In this document: positions 18,963 through 27,654 of the stretch, piece by piece
How the letters are laid out: each line of letters begins with the position of its first letter
Numbering within the stretch: the first letter of the stretch is position 1
DNA from: Novosphingobium piscinae
GTDB lineage: Bacteria > Pseudomonadota > Alphaproteobacteria > Sphingomonadales > Sphingomonadaceae
Direction of reading: 5' to 3'
NCBI RefSeq assembly: GCF_014230355.1
Contig: NZ_JACLAX010000003.1
Span: 186,001-250,000, forward strand
Length of the DNA stretch: 64,000 nt
Notes under the pieces: generated by a model
The model's database searches: none
Told to the model about the DNA's origin: nothing
What the model saw: only the letters and a program-made list of their open reading frames with translations
Position numbers and translations under genes: made by a program

Positions 18963-19354
18963 TGCTGATGTGCGCCAGTGAGACGCGAGACATGCTGGCA
19001 GGTTAGGCAGACGCGTCCGAATGGCGAGTACCCTTGGCGGGGTACATCGGACGCTTAGCGGGCGCGGAACGGCCTGCGCCTGCTTGCAGGAAGACCCGTG
19101 GTGACGACGGGTTGCCCGCATGCCATCAAAGCGACTGATTCCACGCAGCGGCGGACTGGCTGGCCACCATCGAGGCCACCGCCGACACAGCACCGCGCGG
19201 CGGCCGCTGGCCGGGAGCTGGCGCTCTTGTCCCCGATCGCCGCGGTCCCTGCTGGTGATGCACGAACAGGGGCGCCTTGCCGATGGCGCGCTTCCAGCCC
19301 AAGCGCTGGAAGCGTTGCCCATTCAGGTCCGTGGGTATGCTGCTTGTGGTAGAA
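18963..19354. other. intergenic region upstream of the PAD operon
   Basis: About 390 bp without a supported gene. It holds operator C at 19028-19045 and presumably the PAD-operon promoter. The part between 19046 and 19354 shows only short shadow frames and no clear repeat. Confidence 0.5.
19028..19045. promoter_or_regulatory. 18-bp operator, site C, upstream of the PAD operon
   Basis: GTACCCTTGGCGGGGTAC is an imperfect palindrome with perfect GTACCC/GGGTAC arms, about 80 bp upstream of the deiminase ATG. It aligns with sites A and B without gaps. Confidence 0.6.
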
Positions 19355-19430
19355 TGGTGAGCCCTGCTGGGTTCGAACCAGCGACCTACTGATTAAAAGT
19401 CAGTTGCTCTACCGACTGAGCTAAGGGCCC
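19355..19430 (-). tRNA. tRNA-Lys (TTT)
   Basis: A 76-nt tRNA on the minus strand. The 7-bp acceptor stem (GGGCCCT with AGGGCTC), D-arm AGCTCAGTCGGTAGAGC, anticodon loop CTTTTAA (anticodon TTT), T-arm GGTTCGAACCC and encoded CCA are all present. The folK stop codon lies inside its 5' acceptor stem. Confidence 0.95.
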
Positions 19431-19996
19431 GGACGCAAGCGTCGGAGGACCCCGCGCTTAGGCAGCGCGCGGGGGGCGGTCAAGCGGGCATGAAGGTGGC
19501 GCAGGGTCAGCCCGGTCACGGGATCGCGCCAGTCGGCGGCGACGGCGCGGGCGGGCGTGAGCACGAAGGCGCGGTCGCGAAAGTGGCGGTGCGGGATGAC
19601 CAGGTGCCGGTCGGTCCAGCAACCTCCGCTCCACAGCACGATATCGAGATCGAGCACCCGCGCGGACCAGGCCTGACCCCGGCGGCGGCGGCCGAAGGCG
19701 GTCTCCACCTGCTGCAACCGCGCCAGCAGCGCCGCCGGGGCGAGCGGGCTCGCGACGCGCATCGCGCCGTTGGCATAGGTGCGCCGCGAAGGCCCGAGCG
19801 GAACGCTCGCCAGCCAGGGTGAGACCGCCTCGATTGTGAGCCCGTCTCGGACCAGCGCCTGCACCGCCGCGGCCAGGGTCCGGCGGGGAGAGCCGTGGCG
19901 AGGGTGCCAGCGGTTCGCCCCAAGGGCGATCACGTAACGGTGAAGCCTGCCCGGGCCGGTCGCGGCGGGCTCAGATGTCCTGGCAGAGCCGGCCAT
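19421..19996 (-). CDS. folK: 2-amino-4-hydroxy-6-hydroxymethyldihydropteridine pyrophosphokinase
   Basis: HPPK (191 aa) transfers pyrophosphate from ATP to the dihydropterin in folate synthesis. RYVIALGANRWHPRHG is the N-terminal strand, followed by ANGAMRVASPLAPAALLARL, VETAFGRRRRGQAWSARVLD and LDIVLW (metal-binding DLD) and IPHRHFRDRAFVLTP. ATG 19996 lies within the last 26 nt of the upstream amidase gene and adds a short N-terminal extension; a GTG within TACGTGATC is an alternative. The TAG stop falls within tRNA-Lys, so the genes overlap by 10 nt. Confidence 0.88.
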   Translation of the reverse strand: MAGSARTSEPAATGPGRLHRYVIALGANRWHPRHGSPRRTLAAAVQALVRDGLTIEAVSPWLASVPLGPSRRTYANGAMRVASPLAPAALLARLQQVETAFGRRRRGQAWSARVLDLDIVLWSGGCWTDRHLVIPHRHFRDRAFVLTPARAVAADWRDPVTGLTLRHLHARLTAPRALPKRGVLRRLRPGP

Positions 19997-20831
19997 AGAG
20001 CTCGGGTCGGCGGTCGCGGAAAAAGCCCATGCCGGCGCGATGCCGGGCGGCGCGGGCGAGATCGAGCCGGGCGACCAGCACCCCGCTCTCTCCGGCTCCG
20101 AACGCGGCGACCAGATCGCCCCATTCATCGGCGATGAAGCTGTGCCCATAGAAGCGCTGGTCGCCTTCGGTGCCGATCCGGTTGGCAGCGACCACCGGCA
20201 TGCAGTTGGACACCGCATGGCCCTGCATCGCCCGGCGCCACATCCGGCTGGTGTCAAGCCCCTCGTCATAGGGCTCCGACCCGATCGCGGTGGGGTAGAA
20301 CAGCACTTCAGCGCCGTGCAGCGCCATGACCCGGGCGCACTCGGGAAACCACTGGTCCCAGCAGATCCCGACGCCGATGCGCGTGCCGAACACGTCCCAG
20401 ACCTTGAACCCGTCGTTCCCCGGGCGGAAGTAAAACTTCTCCTCGTACCCCGGACCATCGGGGATATGGCTCTTGCGGTAGGTTCCCAGGATCGTCCCGT
20501 CGGCGTCGATCATCGCCAGGGTGTTGTAGTAGTGATGACCGTCACGCTCGAAGAAGCTGGTCGGGATCGCCACCCGCAGCCGCGCCGCCAGTGCCTGCAT
20601 TGCCCGCACCGAGGGGTGCTCGGCAGTGGGGCGGGCCAGGGCGAACAGGCCCTCGTCCTCCTCGCGGCAGAAGTAGGGGCCGGAGAACAGCTCGGGCGGC
20701 AGGACGACCTGCGCGCCCTCTGCCGCGGCCTGCTCGATCAGGGCGGACACGGCGGCGATGTTCGTGGCCTCGTCGGACGAGCTGAGTGGCAGCTGCAGGG
20801 CGGCAACGGTCAGTGCGGTCATGCCGACCAA
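19971..20831 (-). CDS. aguB: N-carbamoylputrescine amidase
   Basis: A nitrilase-superfamily amidase (286 aa) that hydrolyses N-carbamoylputrescine to putrescine, CO2 and NH3. The Glu-Lys-Cys triad is visible: Glu in VLPPELFSGPYF, Lys in TYRKSHIPDGPGYEEKFYF and Cys in GVGICWDQWFPE; the last two stretches are diagnostic of AguB. Its usual partner agmatine deiminase (AguA) is not in the window. Putrescine produced here could enter the aminotransferase-ALDH-gabTD route encoded at 1-8 kb. Confidence 0.9.
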   Translation of the reverse strand: MVGMTALTVAALQLPLSSSDEATNIAAVSALIEQAAAEGAQVVLPPELFSGPYFCREEDEGLFALARPTAEHPSVRAMQALAARLRVAIPTSFFERDGHHYYNTLAMIDADGTILGTYRKSHIPDGPGYEEKFYFRPGNDGFKVWDVFGTRIGVGICWDQWFPECARVMALHGAEVLFYPTAIGSEPYDEGLDTSRMWRRAMQGHAVSNCMPVVAANRIGTEGDQRFYGHSFIADEWGDLVAAFGAGESGVLVARLDLARAARHRAGMGFFRDRRPELYGRLCQDI

Positions 20832-20886
20832 CTACGGTGCCGGCGCGGCCGAGTCCACTGCCCGGCGCACGGGACGGCGGCGGCGC

Positions 20887-21747
20887 TCAGCGCCGCTTGG
20901 CGAAGATCAGCGTCATCCGGTCGCTTTCGCCGATCGCCTGGTACTTCGCGCGATCCTTGTCCTTCAGCGTCAGACTGGGCGGCAGGGTCCAGACCCCGTC
21001 AGGCCAGTTGGCGGTGTCCTTGGGGTTGGCGTTGACCTCGCTCTTGCCGACCAGACGGAAGCCATGCGCCTCGATCAGGGCGATCACGTCGGCCTCGCGC
21101 ATGTAGCCCTTGGTTCCGAGCGTGTAGTCGGCCGGGGCATCGGGCTTGGCGCGATGCTCCTCGATGCCCAGCAGGCCATCGTCCTTGAGCATGGCGCGGA
21201 TCGCCGCCAGATCGTTGGTCAGCAGGTTGCCGGGCCACATGTTGTGGACCTCGCGCATGATCATCACGCGGTCGACCTGGCCCTTGAGCGAGTCCGGTAC
21301 AGCATCGAGCGTGAAGGCCGCGATGCGCTCGGCCGGGACGCCGGTCCAGCCGGCGGCGCTGGCCGGGAAGCGGGTGGCGAAATCACCATAGCGCTTGCGC
21401 AGACCCTCGCCGGCGCCGGCCAGGCTGGGGCCGATGCCGATGTAGCGGCCCTGTTCGCCGAGGTAAGGCACCAGGATCCGTGTGTACCAGCCACCCGAGG
21501 GCATGTAGTCGGCCACGGTCATGCCCGGCGCGATGCGGAAGAAGGCGAGGGTTTCGGCGGGGTGACGCCAGGAATCGCGTGCCCGGTCCTGATCGCGACG
21601 CGGATCGGCGAGCACAGCAGCCATGCGGGCATCGCTGCGGGCACTTGCGCCGCCCTGCGCCGTCGCCGGGGCGACGGTCAGCAGCATGGCCGGACCAAGA
21701 GCAGAGGCGGCGAGCAGCGGCAACAGCGAACGGGCAACCTTGCGCAT
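20887..21747 (-). CDS. secreted SAM-methyltransferase-like protein
   Basis: A 286-aa protein with a signal peptide (cleavage after ATAQG, about residue 32). A class I methyltransferase-like fold follows: the degenerate motif I is [25 protein letters not shown] in two blocks, with [11 protein letters not shown] and [12 protein letters not shown] downstream. Proteins of this sort are common in sphingomonads and annotated as class I SAM-dependent methyltransferases. Why one would be exported is unclear, since SAM is cytoplasmic, so the activity is doubtful. It is divergent from msrA. Confidence 0.75.
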   Translation of the reverse strand: MRKVARSLLPLLAASALGPAMLLTVAPATAQGGASARSDARMAAVLADPRRDQDRARDSWRHPAETLAFFRIAPGMTVADYMPSGGWYTRILVPYLGEQGRYIGIGPSLAGAGEGLRKRYGDFATRFPASAAGWTGVPAERIAAFTLDAVPDSLKGQVDRVMIMREVHNMWPGNLLTNDLAAIRAMLKDDGLLGIEEHRAKPDAPADYTLGTKGYMREADVIALIEAHGFRLVGKSEVNANPKDTANWPDGVWTLPPSLTLKDKDRAKYQAIGESDRMTLIFAKRR

Positions 21748-21880
21748 CGTGAACTCCCGGGGTGATTCTTGCCAAGGGTGCTACCCTAGGCCGGGCGCGA
21801 GCGATGACAACCGGTCCCTTGATCCCTATCTCCCGCGACACCCAGTCGGGGCACACGGCTCCGCAGAAAGGATCGGACGA

Positions 21881-22408
21881 ATGGCGCAGGCAATTGTGGC
21901 GGGCGGATGCTTCTGGTGCACCGAGGCGGTGTTCCGCGACGTGATCGGCGTGAGCGAAGTGGAAAGCGGCTATATCGGCGGCACGCTCGCCAACCCCACC
22001 TACAAGCAGGTCTGCTCGGGCGCCACCGGCCACGCCGAAGCCATCCGCGTCACCTTCGATGCCGAAGTCCTGTCCTATGCCGAACTGCTCGACATCTTCA
22101 TGGCAACGCACGATCCGACGCAGCTCAACCGACAGGGCAACGATATCGGCACCCAGTACCGTTCGGCGATCTTCCCACTCGATGCCGACCAGCGCGCCGA
22201 GGCCGAGGCCGCCATTGTCCGCGCGCAGGAGGACCGCGCCCAGCCGGTCGTGACGACGATCGAGGGACCAGCCCCGTGGTACCCGGCCGAAGACTACCAC
22301 CAGGACTACTGGGAAGGCGAAGGCCAGCGCAATCCCTACTGCCTCGCGGTGATCCCGCCCAAGCTCCAGAAGCTGCGCAAGAGCTTCGCCGCGCGGGTGA
22401 AAAGCTAG
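21881..22408 (+). CDS. msrA: peptide-methionine (S)-S-oxide reductase
   Basis: MsrA (175 aa) reduces the S epimer of methionine sulfoxide. The catalytic [11 protein letters not shown] lies at residues 8-18 with Cys10 nucleophilic, followed by ESGYIGG and [11 protein letters not shown] and the late EDYHQDYWE motif. ATG 21881 gives the standard N-terminus; the upstream open frame from 21623 is antisense to the methyltransferase gene. Confidence 0.94.
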   Translation: MAQAIVAGGCFWCTEAVFRDVIGVSEVESGYIGGTLANPTYKQVCSGATGHAEAIRVTFDAEVLSYAELLDIFMATHDPTQLNRQGNDIGTQYRSAIFPLDADQRAEAEAAIVRAQEDRAQPVVTTIEGPAPWYPAEDYHQDYWEGEGQRNPYCLAVIPPKLQKLRKSFAARVKS

Positions 22409-22429
22409 GACGCACTCGACCCCGGATGC

Positions 22430-22455
22430 GTCGTGCCGGCGCAGGCTGGCACGAC
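22430..22455 (+). terminator. hairpin between msrA and rsmB
   Basis: The 8-bp arms GTCGTGCC and GGCACGAC enclose a 10-nt loop, 21 nt after the msrA stop and before the convergent rsmB stop. It has no T-run, so a terminator role is tentative. Confidence 0.35.
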
Positions 22456-22479
22456 CGGGATCGGACAATGGCTGCCGGC

Positions 22480-23715
22480 CTACCCTGCCTGCCAGCGCGC
22501 GACGAAGAACCCGTCCAGCCCGCCCTCGGCCGCCAGCATGCCCGGATCAGTGCGCAGCCAGCCCTGGGGCGTCGGCGCAATCCCGACGGGTAGCTCGTCG
22601 GGACGGATCGGCTCGATGGCCAGCCCCAGCCCCGCCGCGACGTCCTCACCCTCCTCGCGCTCGAGCGAGCAGACCGCGTAGACCAGCCGACCGCCGGGGG
22701 CGAGCCAGCCGGCAGCGCGGTGCAGCAGGTCGCGCTGCAGCGCGGCCATGTCAGCGATCTGGCCGCGGGTGATGCGATGCAGCACGTCGGGGTGGCGGCG
22801 GCAGGTGCCCGTCGCGGTGCAGGGCGCGTCGAGCAGGATCGCGTCATAAGGCCCCGCCGGAGCCCAGTCGCGCACGTCGGCCACCACCACGTCGGCCGAA
22901 AGTCCGCAGCGAGCGAAGTTCTCGGCCATGCGCTCGAGCCGGCGAGCGCTCGAATCGACCGCGGTGACCGTCCAGCCGGCAGCGGCGAGTTGGAGCGCCT
23001 TGCCGCCCGGGGCGGCGCAGAGGTCGAGCGCGCGGCCCGCGCCGCGCGGCGCGCCGAGCAGCCGCGCGGGCAGGCTGGCGGCGAGATCCTGGACCCACCA
23101 GCCGCCGTCGGCGAACCCGGCAAGCCGTTCGATCGCCTCGCCGCGGGGCAGCCGCAGGTGACCGGGCAGCAGCGTCTGGCCGCCCAGCCGCGCCGCCCAG
23201 TCCGCGGTCGCGGCCGCATCGCGCAGGGTCAGGTCGAGCGGCGGTGGCACGGCCAGGGCGGCGGCGATGTCCCCCGCCCGGATGCCCCACCGTGCCGCCA
23301 CAGCGGCCGGGAGGCTGGGGTGCGTCGGCAACTGCGCCTCGCGCCGGCCGAGCGTGGCGAAGACCCCGTGGGCCAGCCGCTTCGGTCCGCCGCTCAGCAG
23401 CGGCAGCGCCGTCGCCACCACGGCATGGGGCGGCGTGTCGAGCCGCAGCCACTGGGCCAGCATCAGGCGCAGCACCGCCCGCGGCTTGGCGTCGTCCGGC
23501 AGGGGATCCCGCGTGGCACTGTCGATCAGGGCATCGAGGTCGGGCAGCCAGCGCAGCGCCTCGGCGGCGATGGCGCGGGCGAGCGCGCGGTCGGCCTCGC
23601 CGCTAACCCCCTGCACCGCGTTGTGCCCGGCCTGGTCCAGCGTCTCGCCCCGGCGCAACACGGCATCGAGCAGGCGCAAGGCGGCGCGGCGGGCGGGGAG
23701 ACCGGGAATATCCAT
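22480..23715 (-). CDS. rsmB: 16S rRNA m5C967 methyltransferase
   Basis: A NOL1/NOP2/Sun-family RNA (cytosine-5) methyltransferase (411 aa) with an N-terminal NusB-like domain (residues 1-130) and a C-terminal SAM domain. Motifs are DLCAAPGGKALQLA (SAM site), ILLDAPCTATGTCRRHPD (motif IV Cys) and YAVCSLEREEGE (motif VI catalytic Cys). I chose ATG 23715 (MDIPGLPARRAAL) because the frame above it has no homology. Confidence 0.92.
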   Translation of the reverse strand: MDIPGLPARRAALRLLDAVLRRGETLDQAGHNAVQGVSGEADRALARAIAAEALRWLPDLDALIDSATRDPLPDDAKPRAVLRLMLAQWLRLDTPPHAVVATALPLLSGGPKRLAHGVFATLGRREAQLPTHPSLPAAVAARWGIRAGDIAAALAVPPPLDLTLRDAAATADWAARLGGQTLLPGHLRLPRGEAIERLAGFADGGWWVQDLAASLPARLLGAPRGAGRALDLCAAPGGKALQLAAAGWTVTAVDSSARRLERMAENFARCGLSADVVVADVRDWAPAGPYDAILLDAPCTATGTCRRHPDVLHRITRGQIADMAALQRDLLHRAAGWLAPGGRLVYAVCSLEREEGEDVAAGLGLAIEPIRPDELPVGIAPTPQGWLRTDPGMLAAEGGLDGFFVARWQAG

Positions 23716-23770
23716 CGGCCTGCCTCTAGAGACGATTGCCAAGCGGCGCCAGCGCGCCCATCTGGGGTCC

Positions 23771-23938
23771 ATGACCGAGCGTGCCACCCAGCGTCCCAAG
23801 GACTTCGTCAAGCCCGCGCACTGGAGCAGCGAGCCTGCCCCGGCACCGGTGCCCCCCAAGAACGAACCCGATCCGCGCGGCCTGTCTCCCACCCGCTACG
23901 GCGACTGGGAGCAGAACGGGATCGCGATCGACTTCTGA
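23771..23938 (+). CDS. DUF1674 protein (SDHAF4-like succinate dehydrogenase assembly factor)
   Basis: A 55-aa protein starting at ATG 23771. The C-terminal signature PRGLSPTRYGDWEQNGIAID followed by F is the DUF1674 motif shared with mitochondrial SDHAF4/Sdh8, which helps flavinated SdhA assemble. It is divergent from rsmB, the usual arrangement in sphingomonads. It is short but confident because of the motif. Confidence 0.85.
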   Translation: MTERATQRPKDFVKPAHWSSEPAPAPVPPKNEPDPRGLSPTRYGDWEQNGIAIDF

Positions 23939-23971
23939 GGCACTCGTTGCTGGCTTGACCTCGGACGGGCC

Positions 23972-24292
23972 TCAGCCGGCGCCATTCGGGTCGAGTGCCA
24001 GATAGTGGCCGGTCAGGCCCGGCGCAGTCACCACATAGGCCTCGGCTGCCGCGATGCCCTGGGCCGAGTCGCCGGACAGCGCATTCACCCGCACCGGCGC
24101 CTGCTCGCGGGCCAGCGTGGCCACCGCGGCGCGACGCCAGTCCTCGTGGGCGTGGTCGGCCGGGGCGAAAACCAGGGTGAGATGATCCACTCCGCCTGCC
24201 AGTTGGGCCAGGACACGCGGCAGCACCTCAACGTGGAACTGCGAGGCTGCCAGCAGCGGTTCGTCCGGCAGCGGTCCGACAGCGAACAGCAT
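23972..24292 (-). CDS. conserved hypothetical protein (Rossmann-like)
   Basis: A 106-aa protein whose start lies 4 nt after the folB stop, so it is probably cotranscribed with folB. It shows alternating strands and helices (VDHLTLVFAPADHAHE, APVRVNALSGD, AAAEAYVVTAPGLTGHYLAL) but no catalytic motif I can name. The link to pterin metabolism is positional only. Confidence 0.6.
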   Translation of the reverse strand: MLFAVGPLPDEPLLAASQFHVEVLPRVLAQLAGGVDHLTLVFAPADHAHEDWRRAAVATLAREQAPVRVNALSGDSAQGIAAAEAYVVTAPGLTGHYLALDPNGAG

Positions 24293-24296
24293 GGCC

Positions 24297-24680
24297 TCAG
24301 CGCCGCTCGCGGTGAAGGGTCATGCCGATCTGCTCGCCGGCCTCGGCGATCGCGAGCTTGACGATCTTGACCGTCACCGCCTCGACCCGCGGATCGCCGA
24401 CGAACACGGTTTCGCAGATGTGGTCGGCGACCGCCTCGATCAGGGTGAAATGGACCCCGGGCGGCAGTGCCTGGGTGGCCGCGAACTTGAGGTCCATGTA
24501 GTTCTTGCTCGCCGCCAGCGGCGTGTCGGGAGCGTAGTGCTCGGCCGGACCGAGCCGTGCCGTGATCGAGATCCGCAGCGGCTGCGGCTGACCGGTCTCC
24601 TCCGAATAGATGCCGGTGTGCACGTCGACCACCAGGTCGGCGACTTCAAGGATCAGCGAATCGGAGCGGGCGGGGATCAT
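24297..24680 (-). CDS. folB: dihydroneopterin aldolase
   Basis: FolB (127 aa) cleaves 7,8-dihydroneopterin to 6-hydroxymethyl-dihydropterin. The family pattern is LEVADLVVDVHTGIYSEE, ASKNYMDLKFAATQAL, TLIEAVADHICETVF with the pterin-binding Glu, and VEAVTVKIVKLAIAEAGEQI with the catalytic Lys. It lies between a methyltransferase gene and the 106-aa gene on the minus strand. folK, another folate gene, is 4.3 kb away. Confidence 0.88.
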   Translation of the reverse strand: MIPARSDSLILEVADLVVDVHTGIYSEETGQPQPLRISITARLGPAEHYAPDTPLAASKNYMDLKFAATQALPPGVHFTLIEAVADHICETVFVGDPRVEAVTVKIVKLAIAEAGEQIGMTLHRERR

Positions 24681-24689
24681 GGCGCGCCC

Positions 24690-25589
24690 TTAGCCGCAAT
24701 TGGTCCAGCGCGCGAAGATCGCGGTCGGCAGCAGCCGGCCGATTGCCGCGCCGGCCGGATCTTCACGCACCGCGAGGTCGCCGTGCTCGATCCGCCCGGG
24801 GAGATGGGCCAGCGCCTCGGCCAGCAGTCCGGCGATCGCCAGCGAGCTCATCCGCACCGCATAGACGGTGAGGAACAGATAGCGGCTGTCGGCGTCGAGC
24901 AGCCGGCCGCAATCGGCCACGAGCCCGGGCAGATGCTCCTCAAGCCGCCACACCTCGCCCTCGGGCCCGCGCCCGAACTTGGGCGGATCGAGGATGATCC
25001 CGTCATAGCGACGCCCCCGGCGCACCTCGCGCGCCGCGAACTTGGCGGCATCGTCGACGATCCACCGAACGGGTCGGTCAGCGAGACCGGCGAGCTGGGC
25101 ATTCTCGCGCGCCTGGGCGACCGACTTCTTCGAGGCATCGACATGGGTCACCGGTCCATGGGCGGACAGGGCCAGGGTGCCGACCCCGGTGTAGCCGAAC
25201 AGGTTGAGCGTCTGGGCCGCCGGCTTGCCGGCCAGCTGCCCGCCCATCCAGTCCCACACCGGAGCCATGTCGGGGAAGAAGCCGAGATGACGGAACGGAG
25301 TGCAGCTGGCAGTGAAGCGCACGTCGGTCCAGGTGAGCGGCCAGCCGTCGCGCGGGACCTCGCGGTCGAAGCGCCAGCGCCCGCCGCCGTCCTCGTCCGA
25401 GCCGGGGACGAATTCGCCATGGGCATCCCAGTCGGGCAGGCGCGGGGCCCACATCGCCTGGGGTTCGGGGCGGATGAAGCGATAGCTGCCATAGCGCTCG
25501 AGCTTGCGGCCATGGCCCGAATCGACCAGCCCGTAATCGGCCCAGCCCGTGCCGACCAGCAGCCCCGGCGCCTCGCTCAGCGCGGCCAT
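24690..25589 (-). CDS. class I SAM-dependent methyltransferase (RlmI/RlmK-like)
   Basis: A 299-aa protein with a SAM-binding Rossmann domain: TLNLFGYTGVGTLALSAHG (motif I), VTHVDASKKSVAQARENAQL (motif II) and YDGIILDPPKFGRGPEGEVW, whose DPPKFG is the hallmark of the 23S rRNA m5C methyltransferase group. The N-terminal PUA domain of RlmI is absent, so the target is uncertain. ATG 25589 (MAALSEAPGLLVGTGWADYG) lies 25 nt after the thrC stop. Confidence 0.85.
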   Translation of the reverse strand: MAALSEAPGLLVGTGWADYGLVDSGHGRKLERYGSYRFIRPEPQAMWAPRLPDWDAHGEFVPGSDEDGGGRWRFDREVPRDGWPLTWTDVRFTASCTPFRHLGFFPDMAPVWDWMGGQLAGKPAAQTLNLFGYTGVGTLALSAHGPVTHVDASKKSVAQARENAQLAGLADRPVRWIVDDAAKFAAREVRRGRRYDGIILDPPKFGRGPEGEVWRLEEHLPGLVADCGRLLDADSRYLFLTVYAVRMSSLAIAGLLAEALAHLPGRIEHGDLAVREDPAGAAIGRLLPTAIFARWTNCG

Positions 25590-25614
25590 TGCCGGCCCCC
25601 TGCGCAGTGCGGGC

Positions 25615-27015
25615 TCACACCCGGGGCGTGGCGTGCAGCGCGACGTAGTCGGCCACGGCGGCATAGTCGCCGGGCAGCTGGACCAGCCGCTCCTCACGCT
25701 CGAACAGGTCGCCCACTCGGGTCGGCAGGCTCGGCCGCACCCCGGTCGCCTGCTCCACCGCGTCGCGGAACTTGGCCGGGTGCGCGGTGGCCAGGGTGAC
25801 CACCGGAACGCGCGGATCGAGGCCCGCGGTTTGGGCGGCATGCAGCCCGATCGCGGTGTGTGGATCGATCACCTGCCCGGTTTCCACCCAGGCCCAGCGG
25901 ATCGCCTTGAGCGTCTCGTCGGCATCGGCGCGGGCGCTGGTGAACAGGGTTGCCGCGCCCTCGCGCTGGGCGTTGGTGAGCTGCATCGCCTTGCTTGCCT
26001 CAAACCCGCGCATCTGCGCGGCGAGCGCCAGCCCGTCCCGCCCACCGACGTCGAACAACAGCCGCTCGAAGTTGGACGAGACCTGGATGTCCATCGAGGG
26101 CGCAGTGGTCGGGGTCACGGTGCTCTGCGAATAGTCGCCGGTCGACAGTGCGCGGTGCAGGATGTCGTTGACGTTGGTGGCCACGATCAGCCGCTCGATC
26201 GGCAGCCCCATCTGCGCCGCGACATAGCCGGCAAAGACATCGCCGAAATTGCCGGTCGGGACCGAGAATGCGACCTTGCGCGCGGGGGCGCCGAGCTGCA
26301 GCGCGGCGGCGAAGTAGTAGACGATCTGGGCCATCAGCCGCGCCCAGTTGATCGAATTGACCGCGCCGATGGCGAAGCGGTCGGTCATCGCGGCATCGTT
26401 GAACATCCGCTTCACCATCGCCTGGGCATCGTCGAACGAGCCCTCGATCGCGATGTTGTGCACGTTGGGGGCGAGCACTGTGGTCATCTGCCGGCGCTGC
26501 ACGTCCGAGACGCGGCCGCGCGGGTGGAGCATGAAGATGTCGACCTTGGAGCGCCCGGCCACCGCGTCGATCGCGGCCGAGCCGGTATCGCCCGAGGTGG
26601 CCCCGACGATGGTCAGGTTGCGCTCCGATCGCCCGAGGAACTCCTCGAACAACAGGCCGAGCAACTGCAAAGCCACATCCTTGAACGCCAGCGTCGGTCC
26701 GTGGAACAGCTCGAGCAGCCACTGCTGCGCATCCAGCTGGACCAGCGGAGTGACCGCGCGGTGCGAGAAGCGGCCATAGGCTTGGGTGGTCAGCGCTAGC
26801 AAGCGTTCCGGGGTCAGGCAGTCGCCGACGAACGGCTGCATGATCCGCTGGGCCAGCTCGGCGTAGGGCAGGCCGACCATGGCTGCGATCTCGGCCTCGC
26901 TGAAGCGCGGCCAGCTGCGCGGCACGTAGAGCCCCCCGTCGGAGGCGAGCCCGGCCAGCGTGGCATCGGCAAAGTCGAGCGCGGGCGCGGCGCCGCGGGT
27001 GCTGATGTAGTCCAT
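25615..27015 (-). CDS. thrC: threonine synthase
   Basis: A PLP enzyme (466 aa) converting O-phosphohomoserine to threonine. The N-terminus MDYISTRGAAPALDFADATL and LFHGPTLAFKDVALQLLG with the PLP Lys are characteristic; IVGATSGDTGSAAIDAVAG is the phosphate/PLP-binding stretch and FSVPTGNFGDVFAGYVA follows. Length fits the bacterial long form. It lies directly after the SURF1 gene, as in other sphingomonads. Confidence 0.94.
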   Translation of the reverse strand: MDYISTRGAAPALDFADATLAGLASDGGLYVPRSWPRFSEAEIAAMVGLPYAELAQRIMQPFVGDCLTPERLLALTTQAYGRFSHRAVTPLVQLDAQQWLLELFHGPTLAFKDVALQLLGLLFEEFLGRSERNLTIVGATSGDTGSAAIDAVAGRSKVDIFMLHPRGRVSDVQRRQMTTVLAPNVHNIAIEGSFDDAQAMVKRMFNDAAMTDRFAIGAVNSINWARLMAQIVYYFAAALQLGAPARKVAFSVPTGNFGDVFAGYVAAQMGLPIERLIVATNVNDILHRALSTGDYSQSTVTPTTAPSMDIQVSSNFERLLFDVGGRDGLALAAQMRGFEASKAMQLTNAQREGAATLFTSARADADETLKAIRWAWVETGQVIDPHTAIGLHAAQTAGLDPRVPVVTLATAHPAKFRDAVEQATGVRPSLPTRVGDLFEREERLVQLPGDYAAVADYVALHATPRV

Positions 27016-27084
27016 GGGACTGGCGCCGTAGCGGCGGGGGACCGCGTAGGCAAGGATTCGGCGTCCCGGTCCGACCGGGGGGGA

Positions 27085-27654
27085 TCAGCCGCGCAGCCGT
27101 TTGCGCAGCGCGATGGCGTAGATCACCAGCGCCACGGCGGCGAAGGCGAACCACTGCACCGCATAGGCCAGGTGATTGTTGGGCAGGTCGCGCGGGTCGG
27201 GGCGCGCGCTGGGCTGCAGCCCGGCGAGCGGCGGATCGGCAAAGAGCACCGCCCCGCCCTCGCGGGCGACATAGGTGCCGCGTACCGGCCCGCCCGGCCA
27301 GGCGACCGGCTCGGACCGCAGCGACCAGCCCAGCACCAGCCGCAGCGGAGCGCCGCCGGGGGTGGGGCAGGACGCGACGTGGGCCCAGCCGGCCACGCCC
27401 ACACCGCTGCGCCCGGCCTCGGCGCGGGTGGCCGACGCGGCCGGGCAGTCGAGCGCGACGCGGCTGTAGCTGGCCGGCGCCGCGCCGCCACGCGGCCAGG
27501 GGCGCAGTGTGCGATCCGCCTGGGCCGCGCGGTAGCCTGCGATCATCGCCTCTTTCTGGTGCAGCCGCTCGAGCTGCCAGAGCCCGAGGCGGAGCATGAT
27601 GGCCGCGGCGACCAGCACAACCAGCGTGGGCAGGAGCGGGATGCGGCGCATCAT
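27085..27654 (-). CDS. SURF1-family cytochrome oxidase assembly protein
   Basis: An inner-membrane protein (189 aa) that assists heme a insertion into subunit I. It has an N-terminal TM (PTLVVLVAAAIMLRLGLWQL), the periplasmic domain with YSRVALDC and a C-terminal TM preceded by the SURF1 signature NNHLAYAVQWFAFAAVALVI. It is shorter than mitochondrial SURF1 but normal for sphingomonads. The ATG at 27654 overlaps the DUF983 stop (ATGA). Confidence 0.87.
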   Translation of the reverse strand: MMRRIPLLPTLVVLVAAAIMLRLGLWQLERLHQKEAMIAGYRAAQADRTLRPWPRGGAAPASYSRVALDCPAASATRAEAGRSGVGVAGWAHVASCPTPGGAPLRLVLGWSLRSEPVAWPGGPVRGTYVAREGGAVLFADPPLAGLQPSARPDPRDLPNNHLAYAVQWFAFAAVALVIYAIALRKRLRG

